Shown piece by piece: positions 44,832-53,674 of a DNA stretch of 64,000 bases. The stretch lies in NCBI RefSeq assembly GCF_029457495.1, contig NZ_CP120361.1, positions 3,302,001-3,366,000 of the forward strand, given 5' to 3'. How positions within the stretch are numbered: the stretch's first letter is position 1; every line of letters starts with the position of its first letter. A program made the position numbers and the translations under genes. The notes below the pieces were generated by a model. It ran no database searches and was not told where the DNA came from. It saw nothing but the letters and a program-made list of their open reading frames with translations. The stretch comes from Chelativorans sp. AA-79 (GTDB taxonomy: Bacteria; Pseudomonadota; Alphaproteobacteria; Rhizobiales; Rhizobiaceae).

Positions 44832-46877
44832 ATGAGGAAAGCCGCGCTTACAGCGCTCGCGCTCGTGTTCCTTCACGGGGCGGGCGCCCAGGCCTTCGAA
44901 CTGCCGGCGGATGCGCCCTTGCCGGAACCGCGCCCATACGCACCGCTGGACAAGGCATCGGCGGTGGCGTCCATTCCCTTTTCCGCGGGGCTGCTGCTGG
45001 AGAAGAACCTCGCCACGCTCAAAGAGGGGCTCGACGCGCTCGCCAGGGGCGATGCCGCAGACGCCATGAAGGCGCGCGATGCGGCGGCGTCCGGTTCGCT
45101 CGACCGCCACATCCTCAGCTGGGCTATCGCCATGTCGGGGGCCGCTCCGAGCGCCGAGATCACCGCGGCCGCCGACGAGCTTTCCGGCTGGCCCGGCCTG
45201 GCGCGGCTGCGCGCCAACGGCGAGCGTGCGCTCTATCGCGAGAATCCGCCCGCACGCGACGTCGTCGCCGCCTTCGCCGACACGTCCCCCACCACCTATT
45301 ACGGTACGGTGGCGCTTGCCCGCGCGCATGTGGCGCTCGGCGATGTGGAGGCCGCGCGCGCGGTGCTTTCCCCCTTCTGGCGCGATGAGAAGCTCGAAGC
45401 CGCGCAGGAGACCGCGATCCTGAAAGAATTCGGCGATCTCATCGCCGTGTCGGATCATCGCCACCGCATGGAGCGCATGCTCTATGAGGACCGGATCCGC
45501 TCGGCCGAGCGGGTGGCTGCGCGCGCCGGCGCGGAGGCGCTCACCAAGGCGTGGGCGGCGGTCATCCGCGGCGAGAAGAACGCCGGAAAGCTGCTCGAAG
45601 CCGTGCCGGCCGACCAGCGCTCGGCGGGCTATCACTTCGCGAAAGCGCGCTATCTGCGCCGGGCGGGCAAGTTCGACGAGGCGGCAAAGGCGATCCTCGC
45701 CGCCCCGCGCGACGCATCCATGCTGATCGACGCCGACGAATGGTGGTTCGAGCGGCGCGTGCTCTCGCGCGAGCTTCTGGACCACGGCGACCCGCGCACC
45801 GCCTACCGCGTTGCCGCCGCCCATTCCGGCGGCAGCGAAGCGAGCCGCGCGGATGCCGCCTTCCATGCCGGCTGGTATGCGCTGCGCGAATTGAAGGAGC
45901 CCGAGACGGCCTCCCGCCACTTCGCCCGGATCGCGGAAATCGCCGACGGGCCGATCTCGAAGGCGCGCGCCTATTACTGGCTCGCCCGTGCGGCCGATGC
46001 CGGCGGGCCGGGCAGCGCCGTCGCCTATTATGAGCAGGCCGCCGCCTACGGCACCGCCTTCTACGGCCAGCTTGCGGCGGCGCATCTGGGGCGCAGCACC
46101 ATCTCCGCCCGCTCTCCCGAGCCGACCGCTACGGACCGCAAGACCTTCGCGGCTCGGGAAGCCGTCCATGCCATCGAACGGCTGGAGAGGGCCGGCGGCG
46201 AACGGTGGGCCGGGATGCTCTACCGCGATCTCGCCCGCGAGCTTTCCAGCACGGGCGAACTCGCCCTGCTCGCGGCCAAGGCGGAACGCCGGGGCGACCA
46301 CTACCTGGCGCTGCGGATGGGCAAGATCGCGGCCGGGCGCGGCCTTGATATCGGCGCGCTGGCGCACCCGCTGGGCGCCATACCGGAAAAGGCCTCGATC
46401 TCCGGCGCGGGCAAGGCGCTCGCCTATGCGATTGCCCGGCAGGAGAGCGAGTTCAATGCCGGCGCGGTCTCGGGTGCCGGCGCGCGCGGGCTGCTGCAGC
46501 TCATGCCCGCCACGGCCCGATCGATGGCCAAGAAGGAGGGACTGCCCTTCTCCGCGACGCGGCTCACCTCCGATGCCGGCTATAACGCAACGCTTGGCGC
46601 GGCCTATCTGAGCGAGCAGCTGGAGCGGTTCGACGGCTCCTACATCCTCACCTTCGTGGGCTACAATGCCGGCCCCGGCCGCGCCAATGACTGGATCGAG
46701 CGCTATGGCGATCCGCGCGGCCAGCCCATCGAGGCGGTGGTGGACTGGATCGAGCGCATCCCTTTCACCGAGACGCGCAACTATGTGCAGCGCGTGATGG
46801 AGAACTATCAGGTCTACAAGATGCGGCTCACCGGCCGCTTCGACATCGTGAACGATCTGGTGGACGGCCGAGGCTAG
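44832..46877 (+). CDS. slt: soluble lytic murein transglycosylase
   Basis: Cleaves peptidoglycan glycan strands in the periplasm. The 681-residue protein has a signal peptide (MRKAALTALALVFLHGAGAQA), a long helical superhelix domain (about 30-500) and a C-terminal SLT domain: the catalytic Glu at about 538 in IARQESEFNAGAVSGAGARG, then LLQLMPATARSMAK, then FVGYNAGPGRANDWIERYG. All goose-lysozyme-like motifs are intact. The start at 44832 opens the signal peptide; an in-frame ATG at 44781 would spoil it. Confidence 0.94.
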   Translation: MRKAALTALALVFLHGAGAQAFELPADAPLPEPRPYAPLDKASAVASIPFSAGLLLEKNLATLKEGLDALARGDAADAMKARDAAASGSLDRHILSWAIAMSGAAPSAEITAAADELSGWPGLARLRANGERALYRENPPARDVVAAFADTSPTTYYGTVALARAHVALGDVEAARAVLSPFWRDEKLEAAQETAILKEFGDLIAVSDHRHRMERMLYEDRIRSAERVAARAGAEALTKAWAAVIRGEKNAGKLLEAVPADQRSAGYHFAKARYLRRAGKFDEAAKAILAAPRDASMLIDADEWWFERRVLSRELLDHGDPRTAYRVAAAHSGGSEASRADAAFHAGWYALRELKEPETASRHFARIAEIADGPISKARAYYWLARAADAGGPGSAVAYYEQAAAYGTAFYGQLAAAHLGRSTISARSPEPTATDRKTFAAREAVHAIERLERAGGERWAGMLYRDLARELSSTGELALLAAKAERRGDHYLALRMGKIAAGRGLDIGALAHPLGAIPEKASISGAGKALAYAIARQESEFNAGAVSGAGARGLLQLMPATARSMAKKEGLPFSATRLTSDAGYNATLGAAYLSEQLERFDGSYILTFVGYNAGPGRANDWIERYGDPRGQPIEAVVDWIERIPFTETRNYVQRVMENYQVYKMRLTGRFDIVNDLVDGRG

Positions 46878-47229
46878 CGCAAGGCCGGCGGGGCTCCCCC
46901 TGGAGCGAATTGCATTCGGGGGTGACCATCCGGACGGGCCGACGCCCTTCGCGCCTCCCGCTCGCTCGCCGGCCATCTCCCCACGAGGAAGGCGATCAGC
47001 CGTCGCGACAACTGTCGCAGACCGCAACAGAAGAGAACCGATCCAGGAAGCTGTCGGACGCCCCCCCTTCAAGAGGGATGGCCGGGCAGACCTTATCATC
47101 CCCATTCGGAACGATTCCATTTCGGAAGATAAACACCTCACCGGCACCCATCGTCACCAGCGAAGCGCCTCAAAAGAAAAACCCGGCGGGCAAGCCCGCC
47201 GGGTCTTCAAGCTTCTGCTCTAACCGAGA
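46878..47229. other. convergent intergenic region with porin terminator
   Basis: About 350 bases between the convergent transglycosylase and porin genes. No gene is seen. The right end holds the porin terminator; the left part shows nothing notable. Confidence 0.6.
47172..47204 (-). terminator. rho-independent terminator of the porin gene
   Basis: Perfect 10-base arms ACCCGGCGGG (47181-47190) and CCCGCCGGGT (47195-47204) with a four-base loop; on the minus strand the stem is followed by TTTTCTTTT. It sits 26 bases past the porin stop, the clearest terminator in the window. Confidence 0.92.
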
Positions 47230-48360
47230 TTAGAACTTGCGGTCGAACCGCAGGAAGCCGTGCCACTGGTCGAGATCGCCCGTGGGCAGGTCGAAGCTCG
47301 TGTAGTTGACGGCCAGCTTGGCTGTGAAGTTCTCCACGATCGCGTAATCGAGCGTGGCGCCGGCGCGGAGAGCGTCGACCTCGCCGCCGTAGAAGGCGGT
47401 GCCGGCGTCATGACCGACATTGCTGAAGTACTGGGCGCCGAGCGAGGCCTTGAAGCGCGGGTTGAACTTGTAGCCGATGAGACCGCCGGCCGACCACTCG
47501 GCACCCTCGCGGAAGCCCTCAAGGATCGTGCCGCCGAAGAAGTCGCCGCCCGTGGCGTCGTCCGGATCAACCGAGTAGAAGTTGATGCCGCTCTCATAGG
47601 TACCGATCGCCTCGAGCCAGAGAGCCTGGGTGAGGTTCGCGGCGGCGATGGCCTTGATCGCGAACTCCTCAGCGGTGGCGTCATAGGCGCCCCACACGTT
47701 CACGCCGCCCCAGCCCTGGGCGAAGCCGACCTTACCGACGACATTCGGCGTCCAGTCGTAGCCTTCGTCGACCTCTTCGAGAGCCACCGCGGCCTGGAAG
47801 CCGTTGGCGCCGTCGAAGGTGTAACGGATGAAGTGGACGCGGGGGTCGCTTGGACGGTCGAACTCACCTGAAAGGCCGGCAGCATAGAGGGTGTCGGCGA
47901 TACCCATGGAGAGACCGCCCAGCGCGATGATCGCCTGCTGCACGCGCGAGGTCGCCGAGGTGACGTCGTAAGAGAGGTACTCGCCCTCGTTCACGAGCGG
48001 GCCGACATACTCCGGATAGTCCGTGCCGGACTGGAAGCGCAGCTCGATGAAGCCACCCAACGTGCCGTATTCGGTCTCGGAACGGGCGTCGAGCGTCACC
48101 GTGGCGCGCGCCATCTTGCGCCAGCCTTCCTGCTCGGAGATGTCGCCGTCGGAGTAGCCGATCTCGTAACGGACATAGCCGCCGATCTTCAGGCAGGTCT
48201 CGGTCCCCGGGATGTAGAAGAAGCCTGCGCCGTAGACGTCGCAGACGCGCACGTATTCCATCGGCTCCGGCTCCGGAACGACGATGGCATCGGCCGCCTG
48301 GGCGCCCGTCGCGACTGCTGAGAGAGCCGCGGAGCCAATCAGAAGGCTCTTGATGTTCAT
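47230..48360 (-). CDS. outer membrane porin (Rhizobiales Omp2/RopA type)
   Basis: A 376-residue trimeric porin. The signal peptide ends at GAQAADA, and the N-terminus carries the rhizobial signature VCDVYGAGFFYIPGTETCLK followed by IGGYVRYEIGY with two cysteines. The C-terminal residue is phenylalanine, as for outer-membrane barrels. A strong ribosome site GGAGG lies seven bases ahead and a strong terminator follows, fitting a highly expressed gene. Only one porin copy is in the window, whereas relatives often have tandem copies. Confidence 0.94.
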   Translation of the reverse strand: MNIKSLLIGSAALSAVATGAQAADAIVVPEPEPMEYVRVCDVYGAGFFYIPGTETCLKIGGYVRYEIGYSDGDISEQEGWRKMARATVTLDARSETEYGTLGGFIELRFQSGTDYPEYVGPLVNEGEYLSYDVTSATSRVQQAIIALGGLSMGIADTLYAAGLSGEFDRPSDPRVHFIRYTFDGANGFQAAVALEEVDEGYDWTPNVVGKVGFAQGWGGVNVWGAYDATAEEFAIKAIAAANLTQALWLEAIGTYESGINFYSVDPDDATGGDFFGGTILEGFREGAEWSAGGLIGYKFNPRFKASLGAQYFSNVGHDAGTAFYGGEVDALRAGATLDYAIVENFTAKLAVNYTSFDLPTGDLDQWHGFLRFDRKF

Positions 48361-48858
48361 TTCTGACCTCCAGTCAAAGTTCTAAAGAAAGGGTCTGGGT
48401 ATCTTTTGCTGAAGGACAGCGTTCCCTGCCCCATCCCCAACGTGTGAAAAGTTGCGCCCCTGGCGCCCCTTCTCCGTGGCTGACATTACCGATGGCGCGT
48501 CCTTGTTCAACCGTCATTGCCGCCATGGCCGGGGTTGGACGATGCTATGCAAAGAACCTGTTGCACAAAAGCCACGATACTGCGGCCGGCGTTAGCAATC
48601 TGGTAAGGATATCCGCCCGGTTCGTCCTTGCAAGCCACCTGAATCACGCACCAGACGCGCGGCAAGAACACGAATCATGGTGATCCGGGCCGGCCTCTAT
48701 CCTCGCCGATTCGACCTGCGGGATCGCCGGCCGGAACGGGAATGCGACGATCTGTAAGATTCGCCGGATGCTCTCGCACGGGGCCGGCCGGTTTTCCCCG
48801 TGCCCGGGCCCTTCCCCCGCCTTGCATTCGCTGGGGGTTGCCGCTATGTCCGGATACC
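48361..48858. other. intergenic region between porin and tRNA-Ser
   Basis: About 500 bases. The left end holds the porin leader and promoter; open frames here (for example at 48444-48683, plus strand) show no protein character. The right end leads into the tRNA gene. No repeat or small RNA was recognised. Confidence 0.5.
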
Positions 48859-48949
48859 GGAGAGGTGGCCGAGTGGTCGAAGGCGCTCCCCTGCTAAGGG
48901 AGTAGGCCCCAAAAGGGCCTCGTGGGTTCGAATCCCATCCTCTCCGCCA
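48859..48949 (+). tRNA. tRNA-Ser (anticodon GCU), CCA encoded
   Basis: The acceptor arms GGAGAGG and CCTCTCC pair fully, followed by discriminator G and an encoded CCA (48947-48949). The anticodon loop CTGCTAA between CTCCC and GGGAG gives anticodon GCT (48893-48895), reading AGC/AGU serine codons. A long variable arm (AGGCCC/GGGCCT) confirms the serine class, and the T loop is TTCGAAT. A T-run follows at 48951. A low-GC two-gene module begins just downstream on the opposite strand. Confidence 0.97.
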
Positions 48950-49077
48950 TTTTTGCCATACTTTGCAGGACTTCTGCATGGCTTTCAGGATCACCTGCCT
49001 TTCTAAAAATAATGGAATGCGGCGGGATGAGATGCTCTGAAACGACAAGGAGCCATCTTCGAGGCGACTCTGTGTGT

Positions 49078-49608
49078 TTAAGGCGAGGGCTGCGGAAGAT
49101 ATGCAAGCGTCTGCCGGATCATGTCATCAACATACCCAATGGCCGCGTTCATGCTTGGACGGTAGAGAGTCGGGTGGGCGCACTGGTTGCGCAGCGATAG
49201 CTGTCCATCAAGAATTCGGAGCTTGGCCTTGGTCGTGAATTTCACGTCCTTCGCAACGGTCAGAAATTGCGACTCCGCAACTAATTCCTTCAGTTCCGCG
49301 AGGTCTTTGAACGCCCACTTCGGGCGCGCGGCCCGGATGTCGGCTTCATGCTTTTGAAAACACACTTCGGAAAACACATGGAAGTGCCCCGCCCAAGCTA
49401 AAACGATGCCCGACCGGTACAGTTCGTTTTCGAGGCATGAGATTGCTTCGCTGAAATAATCCTGCACGTCCACAGGAGTCCCGGAAAGATGTTTTGAGAG
49501 ATCCTCCAAAAGCACTATGCGCGATGCTGCGCTTTCATGCTTTGCCAGAACATTGTGCGCCGCCCGCCGCGCCCCGCTGACTCGGGTGGCCCAATCCTCA
49601 AGCCCCAT
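49078..49608 (-). CDS. HEPN-like protein, putative RNase toxin or effector
   Basis: A 176-residue all-helical soluble protein I cannot name. Near the C-terminus LRNQCAHPTLYRPS contains R-x4-H (about Arg140 and His145), the HEPN ribonuclease motif in its common RN-x3-H form, followed by a helix (MNAAIGYVDDMIRQTLAYL). The middle (YRSGIVLAWAGHFHVFSE) resembles HEPN helices. The start lies three bases after the upstream stop, with its ribosome site GAGGGA inside the upstream gene, so the two are coupled. Base composition is visibly more AT-rich than the flanks, suggesting transfer. Confidence 0.7.
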   Translation of the reverse strand: MGLEDWATRVSGARRAAHNVLAKHESAASRIVLLEDLSKHLSGTPVDVQDYFSEAISCLENELYRSGIVLAWAGHFHVFSEVCFQKHEADIRAARPKWAFKDLAELKELVAESQFLTVAKDVKFTTKAKLRILDGQLSLRNQCAHPTLYRPSMNAAIGYVDDMIRQTLAYLPQPSP

Positions 49609-49611
49609 CGG

Positions 49612-50349
49612 TCAATCCCTCGGACTGAGGAGATGTTCGCGGAGAGCCTTAAACAGTTTCTCGTACACCTCCGCATTCTCGGTTTCCGGAAGGTGTAGCT
49701 GAATATTGATCGCAATCTGTGGGGTGAGATTCGCGTTATTGGGAATTGCCGGCAAGGTGGGAGGGAGCGTGCCCACCCCATTCTCATCCTCGGTTTCCTC
49801 CGTCGCAGAGGCGTCTGAGGAAACGGCTGTCGGCTTGACGTCCGCAAGCGATTCTTTAGCTGGGGCAGCGGACACTACCAGCTTGCCATTTTCCTCCTCA
49901 AGCAGCTTTGCTGCGAGCAATACATCAACAACGCAGCGAGCCCCCGTTTTATTGCCCGAGGTGTTTTTCTGACCAGATACATACAGCACATGATCGGAGA
50001 AATCTCTCTCAGTCATGCCGCCTTTAATGCGAACGGTGGTAACGAGCCCAGATACTTTCTCGTTGCCCTGGACAGCTTCCTTCCAGTAATTCCGAGCATC
50101 TTCAACTTGCTTATGGTCGAGCGCGCGGCCAAGCTTCTTACCCAACTCGGTGGCACTCTTTTTCATTCCACCTGTGATGAGGCCGACGTCGGTCAGGAAT
50201 TTGTTGTTCCTGCTAATGACCGTCTTATGAATTCCTGTAAGCCTAGCCAAGTTATCCAGCGATGCCTGGTCAGGAGCACTGCTGTACCCCTTCATGATTT
50301 TTTGGACTTCCTCGAACGAGGAACCCGGTAGGTTAAATTCGGTAGCCAC
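49612..50349 (-). CDS. winged-helix/DUF5343-like protein paired with the HEPN gene
   Basis: A 245-residue soluble protein. The N-terminal half looks like a helix-turn-helix module (SLDNLARLTGIHKTVISRNN, then FLTDVGLITGG, then a second KLLEEENGKLVV near 150). An acidic Ser/Thr/Glu linker (about 160-200) follows, and the end INIQLHLPETENAEVYEKLF resembles the tail of DUF5343 proteins (from memory). It may be the sensor, antitoxin or DNA-binding partner of the HEPN protein. It is the first gene of the operon and AT-richer than the neighbours. There is no integrase or transposase next to it. Confidence 0.62.
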   Translation of the reverse strand: MATEFNLPGSSFEEVQKIMKGYSSAPDQASLDNLARLTGIHKTVISRNNKFLTDVGLITGGMKKSATELGKKLGRALDHKQVEDARNYWKEAVQGNEKVSGLVTTVRIKGGMTERDFSDHVLYVSGQKNTSGNKTGARCVVDVLLAAKLLEEENGKLVVSAAPAKESLADVKPTAVSSDASATEETEDENGVGTLPPTLPAIPNNANLTPQIAINIQLHLPETENAEVYEKLFKALREHLLSPRD

Positions 50350-50744
50350 TGACGCCCCCCAGCGTGAATTGATGATTGCGCAATTTTGGAGCAGTTTCAG
50401 TCAACCTACAAGAATTCTGTTTTTGAATAGCGCCACATTCCCTTGCCCAAGCGGACGCCATCATTGCCCGGTGCGGGAGGAGTTGAACAAGGCCGACGCG
50501 CCTAGCTCCGAAACGCCTAAGATCGTCGGAACCATCCACATTAAGGAGGGGCATAGAGGGCTATAGCGTAGACGTAGTTCTCCGTTTCGCCGTTCTCGGC
50601 CCGCCATCCTGCCTCGCTTTCCGAGCTTCGCAGGATTGGCAGGGTTCCATAAGAATCCGCGCCCGCGTGCACCACGTCCCGGCGTTGAAGATTTGAGCGT
50701 GTCGCACGCGCAAACCACAGCGCCTCTGGAAAATCGCTCCTGCC
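50350..50744. other. intergenic region between the HEPN module and the kinase promoter
   Basis: About 395 bases. An open frame in phase with the kinase runs through from 50636 but shows no domain, and a promoter lies downstream of it. The region must hold the divergent promoter of the HEPN operon. No copy of the tRNA 3' end (attachment repeat) was found here. Confidence 0.45.
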
Positions 50745-50824
50745 CGGACAAATACCGTCCTCGAAGGTTCGTTGCTCTTTTTTTCGGGAACAAATACCGT
50801 CCTCGGACGTTCGATGCTCTTTTC
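50745..50824 (+). repeat. tandem 42-bp direct repeat upstream of the hybrid kinase
   Basis: Two adjacent copies with a 42-base period share ACAAATACCGTCCTCG (50748-50763 and 50790-50805), GTTCG and TGCTCTTTT, with few differences. The second copy has a perfect stress-sigma promoter; in the first the same positions read CGGAC and GGTT, so it is a decayed or variant copy. Confidence 0.85.
50787..50811 (+). promoter_or_regulatory. EcfG-type general stress response promoter
   Basis: GGAAC at 50787-50791 and CGTT at 50808-50811 with exactly 16 bases between match the alphaproteobacterial EcfG consensus (GGAAC-N16/17-CGTT). Transcription would start near 50818, just ahead of the kinase start at 50840. 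Confidence 0.78.
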
Positions 50825-50839
50825 ATGCCGAGAGATGTG

Positions 50840-53452
50840 ATGGACGATTCCACAGTCGCGTTCGAGCCTCCGACACCGCACGACTCCATCGAGTCCGCAG
50901 CCCTCCTGGAGGCGCTGCCGATCGGCGTCTACTGCTGCGCAGCGGACGGCCGCATCACCCGGTTCAACCGCAAGGCCGCCGAGTTGTGGGGGCGAACGCC
51001 CAGGATCGGCGACACGGATGAGCGCTTCTGCGGCGCCCATGCACTCTTCCTGCCCGACGGCAGCCCGCTGCCGCACGACAAGACACCCATGGCGGACGTC
51101 CTGCGCGACCACCAGCCGGCAAAGGACCTGCGCGTGATCGTGGAGCGCCCGGACGGCACGCGCGTCACCGCGCTCGTCAATATCGATCCGCTGTTCGACG
51201 CGGGCGGGAATTTCGCCGGAGCGATCAACTGCTTCCAGGACATCTCGCAGCTCGCGGAGGCCCAGGAGGAGTTCCAGCGCAGCAAGGACGATCTCGACGA
51301 CTTCTTCGAGAATGCCGCCATCGGCCTGCACGTGGTGGCCCAGGACGGCACCATCCTGCGCGCCAACCGGGCGGAGCTCGACATGCTCGGCTATGAGCGG
51401 TCCGAGTATATCGGCCGGCACATCGCCGACTTCCACGCCGACGAGCCCGTGATCGCGGATATATTGAACCGGCTGTCGAGCGGAGAGGCGCTGGACCGCT
51501 ATCCCGCCAGGCTCAGGGCGAAGGACGGCTCCATCCGCCACGTGCTCATCACGTCGAACGGCTGCTTCCGCGACGGAATCTTCTTGCGCACCCGCTGCTT
51601 CACCCAGGACGTGACGAAGACGAAACTCGCCGAGGAGAGAATCCGCGAGAGCGAACTGCGTTTCCGCAACGTGCTCGAAAGCATTCCGCTGGCGATCTTC
51701 ACGACCGATGCCGATGGCATCGTCACCTATTTCAATCGCGCGGCGGCGGCGCTGGCCGGCCGCGAGCCGCAGGTCGGCGTCGACCGCTACTCCATCTTCT
51801 GGCGCATCCGCACGACCGAGGGCGAGCCGCTCGCCCCGGACGACATACCGCTCGCCCGCGCCCTGCGCGAGAAGACGGCCGTCGACGGGATCGAGCTTAT
51901 AGGGGAGCGCCCCGACGGCAGCACGGTCCGCTACATGCCGCATCCCGCGCCCCTCTTCGATGCGCAGGGGCGCCTGACGGGCGCCGTCAACCTCCTCGAA
52001 GACATTACCCGGCGCCACGAGGCGGAGATGGAATCGGCGCATCTGGCGGCCATCGTCGCCTCCTCCAGCGACGCCATCGTCAGCAAGACGCTGCAGGGCA
52101 TCGTCAGGTCCTGGAATGCCGGCGCGGAACACGTCTTCGGCTACACGGCGGACGAGATCGTCGGCCGGCCGATCACCACCATCATCCCGCCGGAACTCTA
52201 CAGCGAGGAAGAAGAGATACTGTCCCGGCTCCAGCGCGGCGAACCGATCAGGACGCTCGAGACGGAGCGCATCCGCAAGGATGGCCGGCGCATCGACGTC
52301 TCCCTCACCGTTTCACCCGTGCACGACCGAACGGGCAGGGTCATCGGCGCGTCGAAAGTGGCGCGTGACATCACCGACCGCAAGCGCGTCGAACAACTCC
52401 AGCGCCTCCTCATCGGCGAGCTCAACCATCGGGTCAAGAACACGCTCGCCACCGTGCAGTCCATCGCCAACCAGACGGTGCGGCTGGCCAGCAGCCCGGC
52501 AGAGTTCGCCACGAGCTTCAGCGGCAGGATCCGCGCGCTTGCCCGCATGCACGACGTGCTCACCCACAATTCCTGGCAGGGCGCCGACGTCGGGATCCTG
52601 CTCAGAGATCAGCTTCTGCTCGGCGAGGCCGAGGATGAGCGGATCGTGCTTTCCGGCCCGTCGCTGACGCTCGATCCGCAGCCCGCGCTGCATCTGGCGC
52701 TGGTGCTGCACGAGCTTGGCACCAATGCCCGCAAATACGGCTCCCTTTCCGTGCCGGAAGGTCGTCTGTCGGTGGACTGGGAGGTGAAAAGCGCGGCCGG
52801 GAGCAGCCTTCTCCTCGTCTGGCAGGAGAGCGGCGGTCCGCCCGTGGAGGTCCCCACCAGGCGCGGTTTCGGCACGTCGCTGATCGAGAAGAGCCTCGCA
52901 GCCCATGGCGGCGAGGTCTCCATCCATTACCGCGCCGAGGGCGTGCGGTGCGAGATCATGCTGCCGATCCCCGATCGCGCGCAGCCGCAAGGCGGCGGCT
53001 TCATGGACCCGCTCAAGGCGATGTCCCCCCGCGCCCGCACGGAGAAGGAAGCCCTTCCCGATCTCGGCGGCAAGCGCGTGCTCGTCGTGGAGGACGAATC
53101 GCTCATCGCCATGGACATCGCCTCCACGCTCTCGGAGGCGGGCTGCATCGTCGTGGGACCGGCCGCCACGCCGGAAAAGGCGCACCAACTCATCGCGGAA
53201 GGCGGCTACGATGCGGCCCTGCTCGACGCCAACCTGTCAGGCGAGCAGGTGGGCGATCTCGCCGCGGAACTCACCCGCCGGGGCGTCCCGTTTTCGTTCC
53301 TGACCGGCTATGAGCGCGACGGGCTTCCGGAGGCCTTCCGTCATGCCCCGATGATCGGCAAGCCCTTCATGCGTCAGGATGCGCTCGCCATGATCGCCCG
53401 GCTCACGGCCACGGAGGGAAAGGTCGTCCCCATTCGACAGAAGAAGAGCTGA
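50840..53452 (+). CDS. multi-PAS HWE-family hybrid histidine kinase with C-terminal receiver
   Basis: An 870-residue soluble sensor kinase. Four PAS domains (about 20-135, 150-270, 280-395, 400-520) precede an HWE kinase core: His530 in GELNHRVKNTLATVQSIA, N-box HELGTNARKYGSLS, the WxE motif in VWQESGG, and G-box RRGFGTSLIEKSLAAHGG. A receiver (about 750-860; VLVVEDESLIAMDIA) has the phospho-Asp796 in LLDANLSG. Such kinases commonly feed PhyR in the general stress response. The start at 50840 is preferred because the promoter at 50787-50811 would leave too short a leader for the ATG at 50825; longer in-frame starts would overlap the promoter. Confidence 0.93.
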   Translation: MDDSTVAFEPPTPHDSIESAALLEALPIGVYCCAADGRITRFNRKAAELWGRTPRIGDTDERFCGAHALFLPDGSPLPHDKTPMADVLRDHQPAKDLRVIVERPDGTRVTALVNIDPLFDAGGNFAGAINCFQDISQLAEAQEEFQRSKDDLDDFFENAAIGLHVVAQDGTILRANRAELDMLGYERSEYIGRHIADFHADEPVIADILNRLSSGEALDRYPARLRAKDGSIRHVLITSNGCFRDGIFLRTRCFTQDVTKTKLAEERIRESELRFRNVLESIPLAIFTTDADGIVTYFNRAAAALAGREPQVGVDRYSIFWRIRTTEGEPLAPDDIPLARALREKTAVDGIELIGERPDGSTVRYMPHPAPLFDAQGRLTGAVNLLEDITRRHEAEMESAHLAAIVASSSDAIVSKTLQGIVRSWNAGAEHVFGYTADEIVGRPITTIIPPELYSEEEEILSRLQRGEPIRTLETERIRKDGRRIDVSLTVSPVHDRTGRVIGASKVARDITDRKRVEQLQRLLIGELNHRVKNTLATVQSIANQTVRLASSPAEFATSFSGRIRALARMHDVLTHNSWQGADVGILLRDQLLLGEAEDERIVLSGPSLTLDPQPALHLALVLHELGTNARKYGSLSVPEGRLSVDWEVKSAAGSSLLLVWQESGGPPVEVPTRRGFGTSLIEKSLAAHGGEVSIHYRAEGVRCEIMLPIPDRAQPQGGGFMDPLKAMSPRARTEKEALPDLGGKRVLVVEDESLIAMDIASTLSEAGCIVVGPAATPEKAHQLIAEGGYDAALLDANLSGEQVGDLAAELTRRGVPFSFLTGYERDGLPEAFRHAPMIGKPFMRQDALAMIARLTATEGKVVPIRQKKS

Positions 53453-53674
53453 CCGTCAACGGCTCCGGACGGGAGGTTGCGGGCCAGCCTCCGCCGCGGC
53501 GAAAGGTTCGTCAGGCTCGCTCAGATAGAACAGCCACCATCGTCGTCGGGATCAGCGGGTCGAGGTTTCGGCCCGTCATCTTTGCATGCGCCGGCTCCAC
53601 AAAGACTTCGTCGGCCCGTATGCTCACCGGATCACGCCCGTCCGGTTCCAGAGCGAAAGATGTGAGACGCCTTC

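Noticed and set aside
44286..47147. Long minus-strand open frame (over 950 codons) opposite the lytic transglycosylase
   Set aside because: Shadow of the transglycosylase and dapA regions; Arg/Gly/Ala-rich translation without domain content.
48444..48683. Plus-strand open frame between porin and tRNA-Ser
   Set aside because: Mixed composition, no ribosome site and no protein-like character.
48859..50824. Complete integrative element with attachment sites at tRNA-Ser
   Set aside because: No integrase and no second copy of the tRNA 3' end was found downstream; only a small insertion-like module can be claimed.
50636..50839. N-terminal extension of the hybrid kinase by an in-frame upstream start
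   Set aside because: The added residues show no domain, and the perfect EcfG promoter lies inside this stretch.
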